A program made the position numbers and the translations under genes. A stretch of 64,000 bases of DNA from VRUE01 sp963702705 (GTDB lineage Bacteria; Actinomycetota; Thermoleophilia; Solirubrobacterales; 70-9): positions 62,001 to 126,000 of the forward strand of contig CAVPDR010000007.1 of the NCBI GenBank assembly GCA_963702705.1. Reading direction: 5' to 3'. Shown here one piece after another: positions 25,566-34,218 of this stretch; position 1 is the first letter of the stretch, and each line of letters opens with the position of its first letter. Below the pieces are notes generated by a model. The model saw only the letters and a list, made by a program, of their open reading frames with translations. It did not search any database and had not been told where the DNA came from.

Positions 25566-28500
25566 GTGAGACGCCACAAAAAGGCATCGTTTTCGGCATC
25601 GTTCAGGGAAGCCGGTCCTCACCGGTCGCGCGCCAGCTTGGCTTGCCTGCTGAGTCTCGTGGTGTTTCTTTGGATCGGTGCCCCCCCTGCCGGCGCCGTT
25701 GACGCCTGTCCCAACGTCGTCTTCCGCACCGGTCCGTCGGCGAAACTGCCCGACTGCCGTGCGTACGAGTTGGTCAGCCCGGTCGACAGCGGTGGCCACC
25801 CGCCCATTGGGCGTAACTTCATCAACATCTTCCATGGCTTCGAGACACCGTTGATCAACGGTGCGGGCGACGACGTCATGTTCAACACCGTGGGCGGCAC
25901 GATCGGCGATTTGCCCGGAAATGGCAACGTCGACCGCTATAGGGCTATGCGAACCGCCAATGGCTGGGAGACCAAACTCGTCGGCGCTACGGGTGAAGAG
26001 ACTGAAGTTCCCGTCTACGGGGGGGCCACAGAAGACCATCGCTTCTATTTCATGAACTCCGGTGGCAATGACGCCTACCTCGAGGTGGGGGGGACGCTGC
26101 AGGATCCATTCGGGGGGCTTATGGCCGACTATTTGCGGACGCCGACCGGCTGGGAATTGATCGCGATCGGCTCGCTGGGAAGCTCGCGTCTCGCCACCGG
26201 GCGGCTGATCACGCCGGATGCCGCCCACGTAATTTTCTCCGCCAGCACCAAGCTCGAGCCGAACGCTCCGCCGACCGGCGCCAGCGCCGTGTACGACCGC
26301 ACGCCGGGTGGGCCTACGCACGTGGTCTCGCTGCTGCCCGGTGACGTCACGCCGACTCAGCCGACGACTTACCTCGGTGCCTCGGCGGACGGTACCGAGG
26401 TCGCCTTCGGGGCAGGCGGCGAATCGAATCAATCCTTCTACGTGCGCGACAACAACTCCGTCACGTACGAAGTGGCGAGGCCAAACGGCGTGCCGGTCGG
26501 CAAGAAACTCACCTGCACCGGCGGCCCGGGCAGCGCCACGCTCGCCTACCAGTGGCTGCGAGACGGAACCGAAATCGGCGGCGCCAACACCAACGCCTAC
26601 ACCACGACCGCAGCCGACGAAGGCAGCGTCGTGCAGTGCCGGGTGACGGCAAGCAACGCCGAAGGTACGAGCGTCCGGGCCAGCTCGACCCGCGTAGTCG
26701 ATCCCTACCAGGAAAAGACTTTCCCGACCCAGTCGCAGGCCTCGATCGCACCGTCGGGCAGCAGCGCCGCGGTCGGCACCTTGTTCACATGCAGCACAAC
26801 GGAAACCGTCGGCTTCACCCTCGCCTACCAGTGGCTGCGCGACGGCGGCACGATCGGCGGTGCCACCTCCTCCACCTACAACGCGGTTGAAGCGGATGCG
26901 GGCCACACGCTCGAGTGCCGGGTGACGTTGAGCAATGCCGAGGGCACCAGCGTCGCCTACAGCGAAAGCACCTCGATCTACAGCGCCGTGCCCAAGGCCA
27001 GCGCCAACCCGACGATCTCGAACGTCACCGATCCCGGCAATGCGCCCCAGGCCGGCGACGAACTCTCCTGCGCAAACGGTACCTGGACCGGCAGCCCCGC
27101 CTTTACGCGCCAGTGGCTGCGAAACGGCAATGAAATCGGCGGCGCCACCGCCACGACCTACCCCGTCGTGGGCGAAGACGAAGGCGCAACGCTGCAGTGC
27201 CGAGTCGGCGCAACGAGCGGCAGCCACGTCACCGAGGCGGTGAGCGGGGGAGTCGTCGTCGACCCCCAGCCCGGCACCGCGCCGCCGCAGCCGACCGCGG
27301 TCGGAACGGTCACCGGCACTGCGCAGATCGGCCAGAGCCTCTCCTGCGCAAACGGTACCTGGACCGGCAGCCCCGCCTTTACGCGCCAGTGGCTGCGAAA
27401 CGGCAATGAAATCGGCGGCGCCACCGCGACCAGCTACGTGCTGACCGTGGCTGACCTCGACGCCGTCGTGCAGTGCCGCGTCAAAGCGACCAACGCAGGC
27501 GGGGTCGCGCTGGCGACCAACGCCAACGAAGGCGCCAGGATCGTCACACGAGCGGTTCCCGCGGCCAGCGCCTCGCTGCCGTTCCCTGGGCTCAGCTTCG
27601 GCGGGGTCTTCGGCGGCAAAGTCTTCTATTCAGATGCCCCGTCCGGCGAAAAAAATATTGCCGCTGCCGCCGATCTCTACTACTTCGACATCGCCACCGG
27701 AGTCAGGCATCCGATCACGGCGACCGGCGACGCGCGATTCGTCAATATCTCCGAAGACGGCTCGCGCGTGTACTTCGCTTCTCAGTCCCAGATCGGCGGC
27801 GAAGGGGTCGCCGGTCAATATAACCTCTACGTCTGGTCGGAGGCCGACGAAAGCACAAAGTTCATCGTCACGGTTCCGGCCCAGGACGTGGTCGAAGAAT
27901 CGGACTCGCAGACCAATGCGAGCCTTGGGTACTGGCTTAAAGCTGTAGGCCCGTTTAAAGAGACCAATTTCGGAAGGGCGCTGAGCGACACACGGTCCAC
28001 GCGGGACGGGTCGGTGTTGGCTTTCCTCAGCTCTGGACAGCTCACCTCCTTCAGCAACACGGAGGCATCCGCAGCCGATTGCCGTCATCCAAAAGTGGCC
28101 GGAGAGGGTTGCTTGGAGGTCTACCTCTATGACGCGGAAGCCGAAAGCCTTACCTGCGTCTCCTGCCCAGCCGGGTCCGGGCCTGCCACGGGCGATGCCG
28201 AATTCCAGTCGGCCAACACCCTCCTCGGGTCCGCCGCGCCGCTTGCTGGCCCGTACCCGGTCGCAAACGTGACGAATGACGGAAGCACCGTCTTCTTCGA
28301 GTCGACCGAAGGCCTCGTGCCGGCAGATGGAAACGATCAGCGCGACGTCTACCGGTGGAAGGAAGGCGACCTGTCGCTGGTCTCAACAGGCCAGAGCACG
28401 GCGGGCAGTTTCCTGTATTCCGTGACGCCGACGGGGTCGGATGCGGTCATCCTCACCGGCGAGAAGCTGCTGCCGCAGGATCTGAACGGCTCAGTTCAAA

Positions 28501-28781
28501 GGCTCTATGACGCGCGCGTCAACGGAGGTTTCCCGCCGCCGGAGAGCACCGTGACCGAGCCATGCGCGGGCGATGTCTGCCAGGGGGCGTCGAGTGCTGC
28601 ACCGGACGCGCCCTCCACCGCCACGGCATCTCTGGTCGGCCAGGGCAACGTGGCGTCAACGCTGCGCTGCCGCAGGGGCACGCACAAGGTCGTGCGCCGA
28701 GGCGCGGAACGCTGTGTGAAGCCGAAGCGCCACCGCAAGCACCGGCGCAAAGCGGGCTCCAGGCGGAGGGCGGTCCGATGA
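25566..28781 (+). CDS. A5: secreted propeller protein carrying four inserted Ig-like modules
   Basis: This is a 1071-residue protein. GTG 25566 is chosen because AAGGAGAG lies 6-12 bases upstream and a signal peptide follows, with cleavage near residue 43. It lacks the NHL and Fn3 parts of A2-A4 and begins directly with 'RTGPSAKLPDCRAYELVSP'. The TolB/PD40-like propeller is interrupted after 'VTYEVA' (about residue 302) by four Ig-like modules of about 75-95 residues, each with 'QWLR(D/N)G', an L(T/S)C or FTC cysteine and a 'CRV' cysteine. The propeller resumes near 675. CxxC (LTCVSC) and PCAGDVCQG pairs and a basic tail (about 1040-1071) are kept. It has its own candidate promoter, so it probably begins a second transcription unit. 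Confidence 0.85.
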   Translation: MRRHKKASFSASFREAGPHRSRASLACLLSLVVFLWIGAPPAGAVDACPNVVFRTGPSAKLPDCRAYELVSPVDSGGHPPIGRNFINIFHGFETPLINGAGDDVMFNTVGGTIGDLPGNGNVDRYRAMRTANGWETKLVGATGEETEVPVYGGATEDHRFYFMNSGGNDAYLEVGGTLQDPFGGLMADYLRTPTGWELIAIGSLGSSRLATGRLITPDAAHVIFSASTKLEPNAPPTGASAVYDRTPGGPTHVVSLLPGDVTPTQPTTYLGASADGTEVAFGAGGESNQSFYVRDNNSVTYEVARPNGVPVGKKLTCTGGPGSATLAYQWLRDGTEIGGANTNAYTTTAADEGSVVQCRVTASNAEGTSVRASSTRVVDPYQEKTFPTQSQASIAPSGSSAAVGTLFTCSTTETVGFTLAYQWLRDGGTIGGATSSTYNAVEADAGHTLECRVTLSNAEGTSVAYSESTSIYSAVPKASANPTISNVTDPGNAPQAGDELSCANGTWTGSPAFTRQWLRNGNEIGGATATTYPVVGEDEGATLQCRVGATSGSHVTEAVSGGVVVDPQPGTAPPQPTAVGTVTGTAQIGQSLSCANGTWTGSPAFTRQWLRNGNEIGGATATSYVLTVADLDAVVQCRVKATNAGGVALATNANEGARIVTRAVPAASASLPFPGLSFGGVFGGKVFYSDAPSGEKNIAAAADLYYFDIATGVRHPITATGDARFVNISEDGSRVYFASQSQIGGEGVAGQYNLYVWSEADESTKFIVTVPAQDVVEESDSQTNASLGYWLKAVGPFKETNFGRALSDTRSTRDGSVLAFLSSGQLTSFSNTEASAADCRHPKVAGEGCLEVYLYDAEAESLTCVSCPAGSGPATGDAEFQSANTLLGSAAPLAGPYPVANVTNDGSTVFFESTEGLVPADGNDQRDVYRWKEGDLSLVSTGQSTAGSFLYSVTPTGSDAVILTGEKLLPQDLNGSVQRLYDARVNGGFPPPESTVTEPCAGDVCQGASSAAPDAPSTATASLVGQGNVASTLRCRRGTHKVVRRGAERCVKPKRHRKHRRKAGSRRRAVR
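27063..27151 (+). repeat. 89-base exact direct repeat within the A5 Ig-like array (second copy 27339-27427)
   Basis: The 89 bases are identical in both places, 276 bases (92 codons) apart, in frame, and encode the same strand-turn-strand part of Ig-like modules 3 and 4 ('NGTWTGSPAFTRQWLRNG'). Sequence around them has diverged, which indicates recent duplication of a module or local conversion. Confidence 0.9.
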
Positions 28782-28843
28782 CGAGGGTCTGGGAGGACAC
28801 CCACCGCCAAGTGACGACGAACGCAAGCAAGGAGAGCGCCCAG

Positions 28844-31800
28844 ATGAATTCCCGTTCAGCGATCGGTTGGCTACGCCGCGGAGCGCCTGCAGCGCTTGCC
28901 GCAGCCCTCGCGCTGCTCATCACGGCGCTGGCGGCGACACCGGCTCTGGCGCTGCCCGACGACTTCGCCACCGAAGGCGAGGACGCATCGCTGTCGAGCA
29001 ACGAAGCCGGCAAGCACGCGGATTTCGAAACCAAATTCCTTATCTCCGGCAGTCAGACCCGGTGGGAAGCAGGAGACCTCCCCTGGGCCAAGGCACGTAC
29101 CATCGACACCGAGCTACCTCCGGGCCTGGTCGGCAACCCTTCGGCGTTTCCCACTTGCCCTGCGGATGTGTTCATCGAGCAGGTCGTCGACTTGGAACAG
29201 GCCTTTGGCGAATTTCTCAACGGCGGGCTGGCCCACGTCTGCCCTGCCGATTCGCAGGTCGGTTTGATCAGTCCTGGCCTGTTCAGCTTGGTTGGAGCCG
29301 GCAGCGGATATAAGACGCCCCTCTACAACTTGGAGGCGCCCGGCGGCGATAGCGACGTCGTAGCCCGACTCGGCTTCGTCGGGGTCTTCTATCCGATGTT
29401 CATCGACGTCAAGCTCGACCCCAAACGCGATTATGCGCTGACGGCCTCGATCGTGAACGTACCTTCACAAGCGAGCCTCCTGGGGTCCCTCAACACCCTC
29501 TGGGGCGTTCCGACCGACCCCAGCCACGACAACGATCGCTTCAACTGGTTCGAAGCGATCCTTTGCGAAGGGGCCGGGGCCTGCCTGGCGGGGCCGACGC
29601 CAAGCGGCTTGGACCCGACGCCATTCATGGATAGTCCGACCAGCTGCGGACCGGCGTCTGTGTGGCAGTCTGCGTCCAGCTACCAGCGACCTGAAGGCTC
29701 CTTCTTCAGTGACTCCTCGCTCGGTGACATCGCCGAATGCGAACCGGTGCCCTTCGAACCGACGCTGTCGCTGGAGCCGACGACGAGAAGCGCCTCGGCG
29801 GCAAGCGGCCTTGAGGCAAGCCTGCACATACCCCAGGAAGGCCTCACCGACCCCGAAACCTTGGCGACGTCGCACCTGAAGGAAGCGAAGGTGACCCTGC
29901 CGGCTGGTTTTTCGCTGAACGCCTCGGCCGCCGATGGCCTCGGCAGCTGCACCCCCGGACAGATCGGCCTCGATCGCGCGGAGCGGCAGGTCATCGATCT
30001 GAACGGGTACGGCGCCCCGGTCTCCCTCTCCTTCGGCGGGCAGAGCACTGCGGTCCTGCCTCAACTTGCCACTGCTGTGCAAGTGCAGGCGGCGCTCGAG
30101 GCGCTGCCGAATCTCTCGCCGGGCGACGTGGCGGTCAGCGGCCGCGTTGGCGGCCCGTGGACCGTTGATTTCCAAGGTTCCCTCGCGGGCCAGGACGTGC
30201 CCCCGATCATTGGCACCCACAGCGAGCTGCAGCGGCTTCTGATCAAAGCCAAAGGCGGCACCTACACCCTTGCCTTCGACGGCGCCGAAACCGGGCCGAT
30301 TCCGTATAACGCCGATCCGGGTGAGGTGTCAGAAGCGCTCGAAGCCCTCTCCTCCGTGGAACCCGGAGAGGTAGACGTTCGAGGAGGCCGTGTCGAGAGC
30401 GGTTTTGCGATACGCGTCGCATTTATGGCAGGGCTGGGCCAGACCGACCTCGCTGCGCTGCAAACGACCAATGCCCTGGTCGGCGTAGAAGGCCCCGGCC
30501 CCTACCCGCAAAGCTTCGCGAAAGTCACCGAGCTGACCGACGGCGGCTCGGCGGTCGAGACGAGGACCGTCAAGCAGGGTGGCAGCCTGGGCTTCAACGG
30601 TGCCGACCCCGCCTGCCCCGACTCCTCCAAGGTCGCCACCGGCGAAATCCACACCCCGGTGCTGGGCGAACCGCTGAAGGCGTCCTTCTATCTCGCCAAG
30701 CAGAGCGACAACCCCTTCAACTCCCTCTTCGCCGGCTACCTTGTGGCAAAGGGAGCGGGCGCATTGATCAAGGTCCCGGCGAGGATCGACGTCGATCCGC
30801 AGACCGGCCAGGTCACGACCACGTTCACCAACAATCCCCAGCAGCCTTTCGAAGACCTCGAACTTCACTTCAAGGGCGGCAACAGGGGTCTGATCACGAC
30901 CCCCGGGCAATGTGGCACCTACGCCTCGACCTATGAACTGACCCCATGGTCGGGCAACCCGCCGGTCAAAGGCCAAAGCGAATTCACTTTGGACCAGAAC
31001 TGTGGTGAAAAGCCGTTCTCACCGGGCTTCCACGCGGGATCTGAGACAGCGCTAGCCGGATCGTTCACCACCTTCGCAACGCAGGTCACCAACGAGACGG
31101 GGGCTCCGGACCTAACCCGGATCTCCGTCGACCTGCCCGAAGGCCTCTCAGCCCAGCTCGCCGGAGTCGCCACCTGCCCCGATGCGGCGCTCGCCGCCCT
31201 GCCCACCGGGGCGGGGAGCGGAGCGGGGCAGATCAACAGCCCCTCCTGCCCTGTCTCGTCTCTGATCGGCAGGGTGGAGGCCGGAGCGGGATCGGGCTCT
31301 CCTTTCTACGTCAAGACCGGCAGGGTCTACCTGGCCGGTCCTTATAAGGGAGCGCCGCTCAGCCTCGCGGTGATCACCCCGGCGGTGGCCGGGCCCTTCG
31401 ACCTCGGCAACGTCCTGGTCAGGGTCCCTGTCTCACTCGACCAGAAAACCGCAAGGGCCCACGCGGTCTCAGATCCGATTCCGACCATGCTCCAGGGAAT
31501 TCCACTCGATCTCAGGGACGTGCGCGTCCTGCTTGACCGCCAGGGCTTCGCCCTCAACCCGACCAGCTGCGAGCCGAAGTCCGCAGACGGCGTGATCGAG
31601 GGAGCGGGCGGAGCATCTGCCAACGTCTCCGATCGCTTCCAGGTCGGGGAGTGCGCGGCGCTCGGCTTCAAGCCGAAACTCTCCTTCCGCCTCGAAGGAG
31701 GAATCAAGCGAACCGACCACCCAGCCCTGACCGCGGTCTTCCGTCCGCGCCCCGGAGACGCCAATACCGCCCGCATTCAGGTCGCCCTGCCCAAATCGGA

Positions 31801-32269
31801 GTTCCTCGACCAGAGCCACATCGGCACCGTCTGCACGAGGGTGCAGTTCGCTGCCGACCAGTGTCCGAAAGCGTCGATTTACGGCAAGGTCACCGCGACC
31901 ACGCCGCTGCTCGACTCCCCGTTGACGGGCAATGTGTACCTGCGTTCCTCCGACCATGAACTGCCCGACCTCGTTACCGACCTGAGAGGGCCGGCTTCTC
32001 AGCCGATCCACCTCGAAGCGGCGGGACGCATCGACTCGATCAACGGCGGTATCCGTACCGCCTTCGAGTTCGTCCCCGACGCCCCGATCACTCGGGTCGT
32101 CCTGAAGATGAAGGGCGGAAGGAAGGGGCTGCTGCAAAACAGCCGCGACATCTGCGCCCACACCTTCAAGGCGCAGGCTTCCTTCGCCGCTCACAACGGC
32201 CGCACCCTGGTCACCCAGCCGCGGATGCAGGCAAGCTGCAAGGGCAAGCGCGCCGGCAAGGGCCGTTAG
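28844..32269 (+). CDS. B5: secreted four-module protein with two extra repeats inserted in module 2
   Basis: This is a 1141-residue protein from ATG 28844, chosen for its AAGGAG ribosome site 9-14 bases upstream and its signal peptide (MNSRSAIGWLRRG to ALA). An alternative ATG at 28778 overlaps the A5 stop (ATGA) and would add 22 residues. The four B modules are recognisable. Module 2 is split between its first Cys ('GSCTPGQIG') and 'ACPDSSKVATG' by about 190 residues (about 382-582). This insert contains two copies of a repeat with the pattern 'xxALEALPNLSPGDVAVSG' and 'GTYTLAFDGAETGPI', known in large secreted proteins of several phyla. Module 4 keeps 'GTVCTRVQF' and 'QCPKASIYG'. It ends in a Lys/Arg-rich tail. 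Confidence 0.8.
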   Translation: MNSRSAIGWLRRGAPAALAAALALLITALAATPALALPDDFATEGEDASLSSNEAGKHADFETKFLISGSQTRWEAGDLPWAKARTIDTELPPGLVGNPSAFPTCPADVFIEQVVDLEQAFGEFLNGGLAHVCPADSQVGLISPGLFSLVGAGSGYKTPLYNLEAPGGDSDVVARLGFVGVFYPMFIDVKLDPKRDYALTASIVNVPSQASLLGSLNTLWGVPTDPSHDNDRFNWFEAILCEGAGACLAGPTPSGLDPTPFMDSPTSCGPASVWQSASSYQRPEGSFFSDSSLGDIAECEPVPFEPTLSLEPTTRSASAASGLEASLHIPQEGLTDPETLATSHLKEAKVTLPAGFSLNASAADGLGSCTPGQIGLDRAERQVIDLNGYGAPVSLSFGGQSTAVLPQLATAVQVQAALEALPNLSPGDVAVSGRVGGPWTVDFQGSLAGQDVPPIIGTHSELQRLLIKAKGGTYTLAFDGAETGPIPYNADPGEVSEALEALSSVEPGEVDVRGGRVESGFAIRVAFMAGLGQTDLAALQTTNALVGVEGPGPYPQSFAKVTELTDGGSAVETRTVKQGGSLGFNGADPACPDSSKVATGEIHTPVLGEPLKASFYLAKQSDNPFNSLFAGYLVAKGAGALIKVPARIDVDPQTGQVTTTFTNNPQQPFEDLELHFKGGNRGLITTPGQCGTYASTYELTPWSGNPPVKGQSEFTLDQNCGEKPFSPGFHAGSETALAGSFTTFATQVTNETGAPDLTRISVDLPEGLSAQLAGVATCPDAALAALPTGAGSGAGQINSPSCPVSSLIGRVEAGAGSGSPFYVKTGRVYLAGPYKGAPLSLAVITPAVAGPFDLGNVLVRVPVSLDQKTARAHAVSDPIPTMLQGIPLDLRDVRVLLDRQGFALNPTSCEPKSADGVIEGAGGASANVSDRFQVGECAALGFKPKLSFRLEGGIKRTDHPALTAVFRPRPGDANTARIQVALPKSEFLDQSHIGTVCTRVQFAADQCPKASIYGKVTATTPLLDSPLTGNVYLRSSDHELPDLVTDLRGPASQPIHLEAAGRIDSINGGIRTAFEFVPDAPITRVVLKMKGGRKGLLQNSRDICAHTFKAQASFAAHNGRTLVTQPRMQASCKGKRAGKGR

Positions 32270-32292
32270 GTAGCTGAAGCGCGCCGAGAACG

Positions 32293-34218
32293 GTGAGGAT
32301 CAGATCAAGACGCAAGCGCCTCCTTGCAGGCGGCGCTTGCGTCCTCTTCTTGCTGGCGCTCGTGAGCCCCTCGATCGCCGCCCTGCCCGACAAACGCGGC
32401 TGGGAGATGGTCTCTCCGACGGAGAAGAACGGCGGCAGGGTCGACCCGCCCGAATCGATCGCCCAAGGCGGCGTCCTGCAAGCCGCAAGCCAAGGCGGCC
32501 TGATTACCTACTCTTCGGCCTCCTCCTTCGCCGGCGGCACGGGCGCTCCGATCGGCAGCCAGTACCTGGGTAGCCGGAGCGGTTCGGGCTGGATGACGCA
32601 GAACATCACCGTGCCGGCCTTCTCGGGCAGCTTTCACTTCACCGACCGAGGCGTCCCCTACCGGCTCTTCTCGACTGACCTGTCCCGCGCCCTCTTGCTG
32701 AACGGAGATCGCTGCCGCGGCGAAGCCACCGAATGCCCGGTGGCAAACCCGCCGCTTTCAGGCACTGACGCCCCCGTCGGCTTTCAGGACTACTACCTAC
32801 GTGAAGGTTCTTTCTTCGAGGCGCTGATCGGAGCGGCCGACGTCGCCGGCAAGGGCCTCGATCCCTCCAGCTTCGAAGTCAGCCTCCAGGGCGCCTCGCC
32901 CGATCTGGGGACCGTCGTCCTCTCCACTTGTGCCCCCCTCACCGCTGGCGCAACCGATGGCTGTCCCACCTCCAAACCCAATCTCTACAAGTGGTCCGAG
33001 GCGACGGGAGCGCTGAGCCTGATCAATGCCGCGCCCGGCGCCGAGCTCGCCGCCCAGGCCGACGCGATCTCAAGCGACGGCTCCCGCGTCTACTGGCGCG
33101 ACCTCGCCAGCGGCAATCTCTTCCTGCGCGAAGGGGCGACAAACACTCAGGTCGACGCGGCTGCCGGGGGGGCGGGAGGCTTCCAAGCCGCATCGACCGA
33201 CGGATCGGTTGCCTACTTCACCAAGGCAGGCCATCTCTGGCGCTACGCCTCCGGCTCTGGCACCGACATCACCCCGGCGGGCGAAGTCGCCGGTGTGCTC
33301 GGCGCCTCTGCCGACGGTTCCACCGCCTACTTCCAGGACACCTCGGCCTTGAAGCGCTGGGAGGAAGGCACGGCCGGCACCGTCGCCGCCGGTGCCACGG
33401 CAGCGGACCCCTCCACCTGGCCCGCTGCCACCGGCGCGGCCAGGGTAAGCGCTGATGGAACCAAGCTCCTCTTCCTCTCCAAGTCAAAACTGACCGGATA
33501 TGACAACACCGACAAAGTCACGAGCCTGCCCGACACCGAGGTCTTCCTCTACGACTCACTGACGAGCACGCTGAAATGCCTCTCCTGCAACCCGAAAGGC
33601 AAACGGCCGATCGGGCCCTCGACGATCCCAGGCGCGAGCGCGAACGGGATCGGCCTCCAGGCCTACAAGCCTCGCGTCCTTTCGACCAACGGCAGACGGG
33701 TCTTCTTCGACTCAGGAGACGCCCTGGTGACTGGTGACTCCAACTCCCAGCCGGTGAGCGGGACCGGCGTCCCCGACGTCTACCAGTGGGAGGCAAACGG
33801 AGAAGGCAGCTGCACCCAGGCCGCAGGCTGCATCTCGATCCTCTCCAACGGCGCATTGCCCCAGGGCGCAACCTTCGCCGACGCATCTAGCGACGGAGCC
33901 GACGCCTACCTTCTCACCGAGTCTTCCCTGGTAGGAGCAGACCCCGGCTCCGTGGACCTCTACGACGCCAGGGCAGGGGGAGGTTTCCCAGAGCCCCAGT
34001 CGCCGATCCCCTGTGAAGGAGACGCCTGTCAGATCCTGCCGGCGGTACCGAACGAGCCCTCGCTCGCGACCCTGGCCGGAGGAGCTGGCAACCCCGCTCT
34101 CACCTACCGCAAGTACTGCCGCAAGGGCTATGTCAAGCGCAAGGGGATCTGCGTGAAAAAGGGAGCCCATCGCAAGCGCCACAAGCCCAGAGCAAAGGGC
34201 AAAGGGGGTAAACGATGA
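32293..34218 (+). CDS. A6: secreted single TolB/PD40-type propeller protein
   Basis: This is a 641-residue protein starting at GTG 32293, 23 bases after the B5 stop, with a signal peptide (VRIRSRRKRLLAGGACVLF to IAA). It has only the propeller half of the A family: blades such as 'AQADAISSDGSRVYW' and 'VARVSADGTKLLF'-like repeats, the CxxC motif (LKCLSC, about residue 430), a GSCTQAAGC pair, 'CEGDACQ', and a Lys/Arg/His-rich tail of about 45 residues. It has no NHL or Fn3 part; the next two genes carry those modules instead. The stop overlaps the B6 start (ATGA at 34215). Extracellular binding is inferred; no enzymatic motif is seen. Confidence 0.8.
   Translation: MRIRSRRKRLLAGGACVLFLLALVSPSIAALPDKRGWEMVSPTEKNGGRVDPPESIAQGGVLQAASQGGLITYSSASSFAGGTGAPIGSQYLGSRSGSGWMTQNITVPAFSGSFHFTDRGVPYRLFSTDLSRALLLNGDRCRGEATECPVANPPLSGTDAPVGFQDYYLREGSFFEALIGAADVAGKGLDPSSFEVSLQGASPDLGTVVLSTCAPLTAGATDGCPTSKPNLYKWSEATGALSLINAAPGAELAAQADAISSDGSRVYWRDLASGNLFLREGATNTQVDAAAGGAGGFQAASTDGSVAYFTKAGHLWRYASGSGTDITPAGEVAGVLGASADGSTAYFQDTSALKRWEEGTAGTVAAGATAADPSTWPAATGAARVSADGTKLLFLSKSKLTGYDNTDKVTSLPDTEVFLYDSLTSTLKCLSCNPKGKRPIGPSTIPGASANGIGLQAYKPRVLSTNGRRVFFDSGDALVTGDSNSQPVSGTGVPDVYQWEANGEGSCTQAAGCISILSNGALPQGATFADASSDGADAYLLTESSLVGADPGSVDLYDARAGGGFPEPQSPIPCEGDACQILPAVPNEPSLATLAGGAGNPALTYRKYCRKGYVKRKGICVKKGAHRKRHKPRAKGKGGKR

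Noticed and set aside
26470..27560. Repeated DNA in A5 considered as a CRISPR array or minisatellite
   Set aside because: Repeats are in frame, vary at most positions, have a period of about 76-96 codons and encode Ig-like modules. There are no spacers.
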